A DNA stretch of 64,000 nucleotides from Undaria pinnatifida (lineage: Eukaryota; Sar; Phaeophyceae; Laminariales; Alariaceae): the NCBI GenBank assembly GCA_012845835.1, contig JABAKD010000005.1, forward strand, positions 9,814,823 to 9,878,822, in the 5' to 3' direction. Under the pieces are notes generated by a model. That model was not told where the DNA came from and did not search any database. It was given only the letters and a program-made list of their open reading frames with translations. Both the position numbers and the translations under genes were made by a program. Each line of letters opens with the position of its first letter. Position 1 is the first letter of the stretch. Of this stretch, positions 62,401 through 64,000 are shown piece by piece.

Positions 62401-63405
62401 AACGTGTATGGAACAGACGCGGCCGCTTACTACGCAGACCGCGCGAGCAAGTGCGCCGGCGCGTTCTACGGCGGCGACGGCAGCGCGGTGGCGGCCAACG
62501 TGGTCTTCATTTTGGCGGTTGTCGCCTGGGTAGCCGTGACGTGCGGAACTCTCTTCGTTGCCATTAAGCTGACTATCGGAATGCGTGTCACCAAGGAGAT
62601 GGAGGTGCGGGGTGGGTTGGTTTTAGGTTGATTTTTTTAGATGGGTTGCGTTATGTTACTGTCGGGGTGCTTGTGACCGAGGCGGTTTGAGATGGGTTGG
62701 ATTGGTGAGGGGGGGGGGGGGGGGGGTTCCATATATTACATAAAAGCTTGGTTGGGGGGGGGGTAAGGCGTGCGTGACGAAGGAAATGGACGTGGGTTGG
62801 GTTGGGTTGAGCAGAGCAGGGGGTGGCGGTCGTGGCGAAGATTGAGGATGGTTGGGTGGGGTCGGTCCGTGGTGGGCTGGCGTCAGACCCGGTTCCGGCG
62901 CGCCGCGCTATCGTGAACTTGCGATGGGGATTCTTGTGTTGATTATTGTGGACTCGCCGCGTGGGATGATAAAACACTGTCAGCTGTGAGTTGGATAAAT
63001 TTTGGTCGGTCCTCTTTTTTTCAAGCTGCGTGGTACACCACACCGGCCGCTCGATTTTACAGATGTATGATCCCTTTTTGAGTTGTTTGTGATGACGCCT
63101 ATGGGTGTGTTGCCAGGGGGAACACCGATAGTATATACAAGCATACTGCTGTGTGATGTTGGTTTGTCGATTGAAATTTTTTTAATTAATTATTGGTGTT
63201 ACTGGTTGTTGTCCAGCACGCACCTGAACGAGCTGTGATGAACGACGTAACGATTGACCGGTGTGATTTGACACTAATGCCTGATTATTTTGATGTCTCT
63301 CCTCGTCCGTCCGTGTGTGTTTTTTTGTCACCCCAGCAAATCGGCATGGACGACTCGAAGCACGGGGGACAAACGTACCCGGAGATGATCAAGAACATGA
63401 CGTGA
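38311..63405 (+). CDS. AMT1: Ammonium transporter (AMT1/MEP/Rh superfamily), 9 exons
   Basis: This gene encodes a plasma-membrane-type ammonium transporter with the usual 11-helix AMT fold (family knowledge). Exons are 38311-38419, 39136-39164, 54081-54201, 57584-58020, 58795-58847, 60962-61232, 61801-61891, 62417-62604 and 63337-63405. All introns are GT-AG. The exon lengths sum to 1368 bases and stay in frame throughout, giving 455 residues, normal for AMT1. Key motifs are SIKNTKNILIKNI, WLFQWAFAATAATIVSGAVA, YPVVVHWGW, DFAGSGVVHMTGG (Asp186, His194), LILWFGWYGFNG and DAIPVHFFCGMWG (His351). Asp186 and the twin histidines correspond to the conserved recruitment and pore residues of AmtB. 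The cytosolic tail is short. The ATG at 38311 is chosen because it gives a short N-terminus directly before the first helix. The 25 kb span is unusual. AMT1 rather than another subfamily is a likely but unproven label. Confidence 0.93.
39136..39164 (+). CDS. AMT1: AMT exon 2: 29-nt microexon
   Basis: Only 29 bases, between acceptor CCCCCACAG and donor GAG|GTGAGC. It completes Phe37 and encodes MQTGFAMLE, the invariant end of AMT helix 1. Without it the GFALLE signature would be missing and the frame would break. This makes the exon convincing despite its size. Confidence 0.9.
39947..40645. mobile_element. Terminal-inverted-repeat element, about 0.7 kb, noncoding
   Basis: The left end GACCTACTATTATGG followed by AAAAATTTTTAGCGATTATTTCTGG is the inverse of the right end AGAAATAATCGATGAAAATT followed by TTCGCCATAATAGTAGGTC, about 40 bases with few mismatches. 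Inside, the words AGAAATAA and TTATTTCTG recur in both directions. ATA borders both ends, a possible 3 bp target duplication. No transposase is present, so it would be a nonautonomous DNA transposon (MITE-like). Confidence 0.7.
41187..41303 (+). repeat. Second-family LTR-like fragment
   Basis: It is nearly identical to 27155-27271 (about 3 differences in 118 bases), from CCTCCGGCGGATGG to CAACGCTAGCTGGC, and then stops. A T-run lies directly before it in both places. Confidence 0.75.
41985..42291 (+). mobile_element. tRNA-derived SINE, copy 4, with target duplication
   Basis: The element runs from AACCGGTCGCCCCGGTGGCG to an A-run, with A-box-like TGGCGTATCAGG and B-box GTTCGAGCC. AGTTGGTCGT lies immediately left (41975-41984) and immediately right (42292-42301), a 10 bp target-site duplication. 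This is the best-defined copy and fixes the length at 307 bp. Confidence 0.9.
42380..42950. repeat. Inverted pair of related segments
   Basis: The stretch TCGCCTCTCAATCAGCCGACGACATGGCACC (in part) at 42452-42482 and the following GTACAAACTCCCA recur inverted at 42788-42880 (TGGGAAGTTTGTACACCGAGAC, GTCGTCGGCTGATTGAGAGGCGA). An AT-rich spacer separates them. Class unknown. Confidence 0.5.
42971..43164 (+). repeat. Tandem duplication, 97 bp, two essentially identical copies
   Basis: The unit starts TGTGGCGACGCTTCGAATAA and ends CACCAGACCACGA. I see no difference between copies, so it is recent or an assembly artefact. Confidence 0.9.
43819..44295 (+). repeat. Second-family LTR-like copy with duplicated left part
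   Basis: The first 75 bases (GTCCTAAGTTGGCGGTCCTAAG to GGCGCATGGGGAA) are duplicated in tandem (43819-43893 and 43894-43966). The rest (CACGCATTTCATACACGTGACG, CGCGAGCTGTCCTTACCGG, CACCCGGAAGAAAAG) is homologous to 27155-27500. Confidence 0.65.
44384..44800 (-). repeat. Family B copy (reverse) with long GTTTTT tract
   Basis: On the plus strand it starts CTTTTCCGAGCTTTGGCTCTCC, runs through (GTTTTT)n at 44455-44555, and ends AATGTGAAGAACACACAC. It is the inverse of 47908-48300. Confidence 0.75.
45409..45715 (+). mobile_element. tRNA-derived SINE, copy 5
   Basis: It runs from AACGTCGCCCCGGTGGCGTATC to the A-run at 45699-45713. The B-box region reads GTTCGAGCCCCGG. Body substitutions relative to copy 4 (GAGAAGAGGGATTGCTG) show it is older or from another source copy. 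Confidence 0.82.
46345..46590 (-). repeat. Two truncated family A heads
   Basis: AATACACTCCAGCTGTGAGATC occurs at about 46359, and TTTACTCCATCCAGCTGTGAGATC at about 46498 runs to GATCGCGCGTATTATGA. Both lack the G-run modules. Confidence 0.6.
46590..47640. other. Intron 2 segment with dispersed fragments
   Basis: 46610-46790 is homologous to 12895-13035. TACCAGGTA occurs at 46883, 47328 and 47347. No gene is visible. Confidence 0.45.
47661..47755 (+). repeat. Tandem repeat, 28 bp unit, over three copies
   Basis: The unit is CACCCCACGTAGGAATGTATAATATATA in segments; positions 47661-47755 hold three full copies and a partial one with one substitution. It ends exactly at a family A copy. Confidence 0.85.
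47745..47895 (+). repeat. Family A short copy
   Basis: It runs from CCTGTTGACCCTGATAGCTAC to CTGGAGTGTATTTTG, lacking the TCCTTAATGAGGACACA part that is present in most copies. Confidence 0.7.
47908..48300 (+). repeat. Family B copy
   Basis: It runs from TGTGTGTGTTCTTCACATTAAAC through the AAAAAC tract to CCAAAGCTCGGAAAAGAAA. A diverged reverse relative follows at about 48420-48720 (ends TTAATGTAAAGACAAGACACAC). Confidence 0.75.
49644..49746. repeat. Imperfect inverted repeat, 26 bp arms
   Basis: TACGGGGGACCCTAGTAAAT followed by AGGACC (49644-49669) is the inverse of GGTCCTATTTACTATCGTCC followed by TCCGTA (49721-49746), with three mismatches and a 51-base loop. It could be a very small foldback insertion or an RNA hairpin in the intron. 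Confidence 0.65.
50020..50100. repeat. Diverged family A-like fragment
   Basis: AATACGTCAGCTGTTAATTCGATC..ATCGATACTCATCGTTGGTTGCAACCTGCGTGATACTGGGCGCGCG follows the order of the family A head. Similar weak copies are at 23835, 56140, 59995 and 62970. Confidence 0.4.
52081..52413 (+). repeat. Tandem repeat, 115 bp unit, about 2.9 copies
   Basis: Units start at 52081, 52196 and 52311 with GCCATTATTCATGAGAAGAA and end GATGCCGAATGTAAAG. ATACCAGGTAT sits between them. Copies differ at only a few positions. Confidence 0.9.
53220..54060 (+). repeat. Degenerate minisatellite around the end of intron 2
   Basis: Units with TTTACTGCTGGCAAATG..GTCG and (C/T)CACCGCT recur from 53245 to about 54030. Inside, CGCCCCCACCACTTGAATAAG is duplicated (53553 and 53590), and CCCCGGCGCTCTxGATTTGTATCTAAAAAAGC is duplicated at 53638 and 53673. 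It runs up to 20 bases before exon 3. Confidence 0.6.
54081..54201 (+). CDS. AMT1: AMT exon 3: KNTKN signature
   Basis: After acceptor ATATTAG it encodes VGSVSIKNTKNILIKNIGDA and WWLLGYGVAFGDTK, the standard continuation after GFAMLE. It ends one base into a glycine codon at a GTGAGCT donor. Confidence 0.92.
54472..54745 (+). repeat. Diverged tandem duplication, about 155 bp, in intron 3
   Basis: GTGCGGCCAA..CGTCCTACAGARAAC..GATAGTGxxGTGCGGGGTRCCAC..GATGAGGYACCG occurs at 54472-54588 and 54626-54745. AGTGCGGGGTMCCAC words also occur upstream at 54358-54460. Confidence 0.65.
55120..57540. repeat. AMT intron 3 repeats
   Basis: A CAACAA/GCAGCA-rich stretch lies at 55125-55245. A second-family LTR-like copy is at 55715-55960 and a truncated family B copy at 55993-56121. 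ACT/CTG triplet-rich sequence is at 57165-57275. The pair GTACGTCCAGAGGAAAGGTTGGCG (56440) and GTACCTCCAGAGGAAGGGTTGGCGG (56701) marks a local duplication. No other gene is visible. Confidence 0.6.
57584..58020 (+). CDS. AMT1: AMT exon 4: helices 3-5 and first pore histidine
   Basis: The largest exon: two bases completing Gly87, then 145 codons. It contains the AMT signature DFAGSGVVHMTGG with Asp186 and His194, and the HWGW motif. The acceptor at 57581-57583 (GCAG) is the only one that keeps phase. Coding-like sequence a few codons upstream (NFGNAG) is tempting but has no AG in place. Confidence 0.9.
58035..58345 (+). repeat. GGTTGGTTGAT-type minisatellite in intron 4
   Basis: Units of the form TTGGGGATTGGATTAGxTGGTTGGTxGATxGATGGTG repeat about six times with variable length, starting 15 bases after exon 4. 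Confidence 0.8.
58540..58675 (-). repeat. Family A short copy in intron 4
   Basis: The head runs from AATACTCTCCAGCTGTGAGATC to TATAGGTCGGCGACTCCCCTTGG. It ends about 120 bases before exon 5. Confidence 0.7.
58795..58847 (+). CDS. AMT1: AMT exon 5: WFGWYGFN motif
   Basis: A 53-base exon after TTCTCTGCAG encoding SLGTLILWFGWYGFNGV plus two bases. The FGWYGFN motif is highly conserved in AMT helix 6. It ends AG|GTATGT and joins exon 6 to make Ser250. Confidence 0.92.
58870..59020. repeat. Dispersed repeat, partner of 8210-8375
   Basis: This begins 23 bases after exon 5. CCTCTATAGC occurs near both ends as a direct repeat. Confidence 0.5.
59120..59790 (+). repeat. Family A long copy in intron 5
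   Basis: It is very similar to 14160-14850, with the same order of C-run modules followed by the complete head. It is the best-preserved module-to-head junction in plus orientation. Confidence 0.78.
60200..60670. repeat. Three related segments in alternating orientation
   Basis: TTTGGAACGTTCCTACTGCTG..TGGTTGCAAACCC..CCATCCCCTCT (60220-60310) recurs reversed at 60415-60525 and forward at 60575-60665. A G-run lies at 60438-60457. Confidence 0.6.
60962..61232 (+). CDS. AMT1: AMT exon 6: helices 7-9
   Basis: It encodes 90 full codons from TLAISGLAG through LLAGLVGITAGCS to SSKALVAMK. LVGITAGC and the following FVIGVVSG segments match AMT helices 8-9. The donor is AAG|GTGGGT. Confidence 0.9.
61801..61891 (+). 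CDS. AMT1: AMT exon 7: second pore histidine
   Basis: Thirty codons plus one base: VDDVVDAIPVHFFCGMWG and LAASLFATKDN. His351 is the second histidine of the twin-His pore pair. The donor is AACT|GTGAGT. Confidence 0.93.
62034..62075 (+). pseudogene. Duplicate of the start of AMT exon 8
   Basis: GAACGAGCAGACGCGGCCGC followed by TTACTACGCTAACCACGCGAG nearly repeats 62411-62453 (GAACAGACGCGGCCGCTTAC, TACGCAGACCGCGCGAG). It includes an acceptor-like GCAG and would give the same phase, but the match decays after about 35 bases and a stop or nonsense peptide follows. Confidence 0.7.
62417..62604 (+). CDS. AMT1: AMT exon 8: last helix
   Basis: It completes Tyr371 and adds 62 codons, including VVFILAVVAWVAVTCGTLF (final helix) and RVTKEME. 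The acceptor is GGAACAG. A decayed duplicate of its first bases lies at about 62034-62073. Confidence 0.85.
62605..63336 (+). other. AMT intron 8
   Basis: It has G-runs at 62709-62726 and 62755-62763 and a weak family A-like fragment at 62970-63060. No other feature is visible. Confidence 0.6.
63337..63405 (+). CDS. AMT1: AMT exon 9: C-terminal tail
   Basis: Twenty-two codons and TGA: QIGMDDSKHGGQTYPEMIKN. The D-x-S-x-HGG-x-x-YPE motif is the conserved cytosolic tail of AMT1 proteins, which regulates the channel through trimer contacts in plants (family knowledge). Confidence 0.93.
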   Translation, partial: QIGMDDSKHGGQTYPEMIKNMT

Positions 63406-64000
63406 ACCCCACAACGCGAGCTTTCGATAGCGGCTCGGAATAACTGCCACGTCGGCTTGGTGCGGCAGCCGCGGCAGCGGCCGTAGCATTATTTTTCTCG
63501 CAGCAGCACCAGCAGCAACGGCAGCAGCACTAGCGCAGAGAAGTATCGGCCATCTGTCTGTCTTGTCTGTCTGTTTGTCTCCGCTGGGTCCCCCCCCGCC
63601 GTTGGGTTAGGTTCCATTCGGTAGCATAAACCGCTACAGCTGCAGGAGTTCCGGCCTGTTTTTCGGGCCATATACAGTATATATATGTTTTTTTTTGTCT
63701 CGCTTCTCTTTCAAGTCGTCGGGGCACACGACGGGGTCAGGCCCCAGTTGAACCTCTGGGATGAAGTTGAAACGTTTTTTCCCCTTCGTTTCTTCTAGTT
63801 AATTATTTGTAGAGGTTTCCCCATCGTATGGTGGCGGTTGGTTTACTGGGGGGGGCGGGGGGGCGGGGGATTGAAGATGCTGCTGATGTACGGTATTGTT
63901 ATTTTCATGTTTTTTCCCTCTCCACCCCCCCATCTTGTCATCTTCTCTTGTGTCCCGAACGATGGTAGAATGCGTTGACCCCTCCCCCCCCCCCGTCCTC
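63406..64000. other. AMT 3' UTR and downstream DNA
   Basis: It contains GCAGCAGC-rich sequence at 63500-63535, short C- and G-runs and a T-rich stretch near 63690. I see no clear polyadenylation signal and no further gene. Confidence 0.4.

Overview
This window looks like nuclear DNA from a repeat-rich eukaryote with large introns, most likely a photosynthetic stramenopile such as a brown alga or a relative. The lineage is an inference. It rests on spliced genes with GT-AG introns, an AMT1-type ammonium transporter, a Ty3/gypsy chromovirus-type element, a tRNA-derived SINE family, very long trinucleotide tracts and very many poly-G/poly-C runs. No rRNA, CRISPR array, operon or other bacterial feature is visible.

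Only two host genes can be supported, both on the + strand. The first (1449-5437) is the 3' part of KRR1, a KH-domain ribosome-biogenesis factor. Four coding exons are present and the N-terminal exons lie left of the window or are not recognisable. The second (38311-63405) is a complete ammonium transporter with nine coding exons. The predicted protein is 455 residues, spread over 25 kb because intron 2 alone is about 14.9 kb. All splice phases join cleanly and both pore histidines are present.

The 33 kb between the genes, and the AMT introns, are filled with repeats: (i) an LTR retrotransposon family with about 255-270 bp LTRs, including an internally deleted copy that keeps integrase, chromodomain and a C-terminal Tudor/SH3-like domain (24847-28536), a miniature TRIM-like copy (11435-12896) and a 5'-truncated copy (32940-34106); (ii) a second LTR-like family (27130-27545, 41187-41303, 43846-44295, 55715-55960), one copy nested in the first; (iii) five copies of a roughly 310 bp tRNA-derived SINE, one with a clear 10 bp target duplication; (iv) a very abundant composite family (family A) with a conserved head and poly-G-separated modules, in about 18 places; (v) a second A-tailed family (family B); (vi) a 0.7 kb terminal-inverted-repeat element; (vii) an 0.8 kb near-palindrome whose centre carries the primer-binding-site-like sequence of the LTR family; and (viii) tandem repeats and microsatellites. 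A degraded gag-like remnant lies on the minus strand around 7.1-7.9 kb.

No new multi-gene system is visible. The most interesting signals are the transposon-loaded AMT gene with a 29-nt microexon and a duplicated exon start, the widely scattered TACCAGGTA motif, the palindrome with paired primer-site-like sequences, and the SINE and family A repeats.
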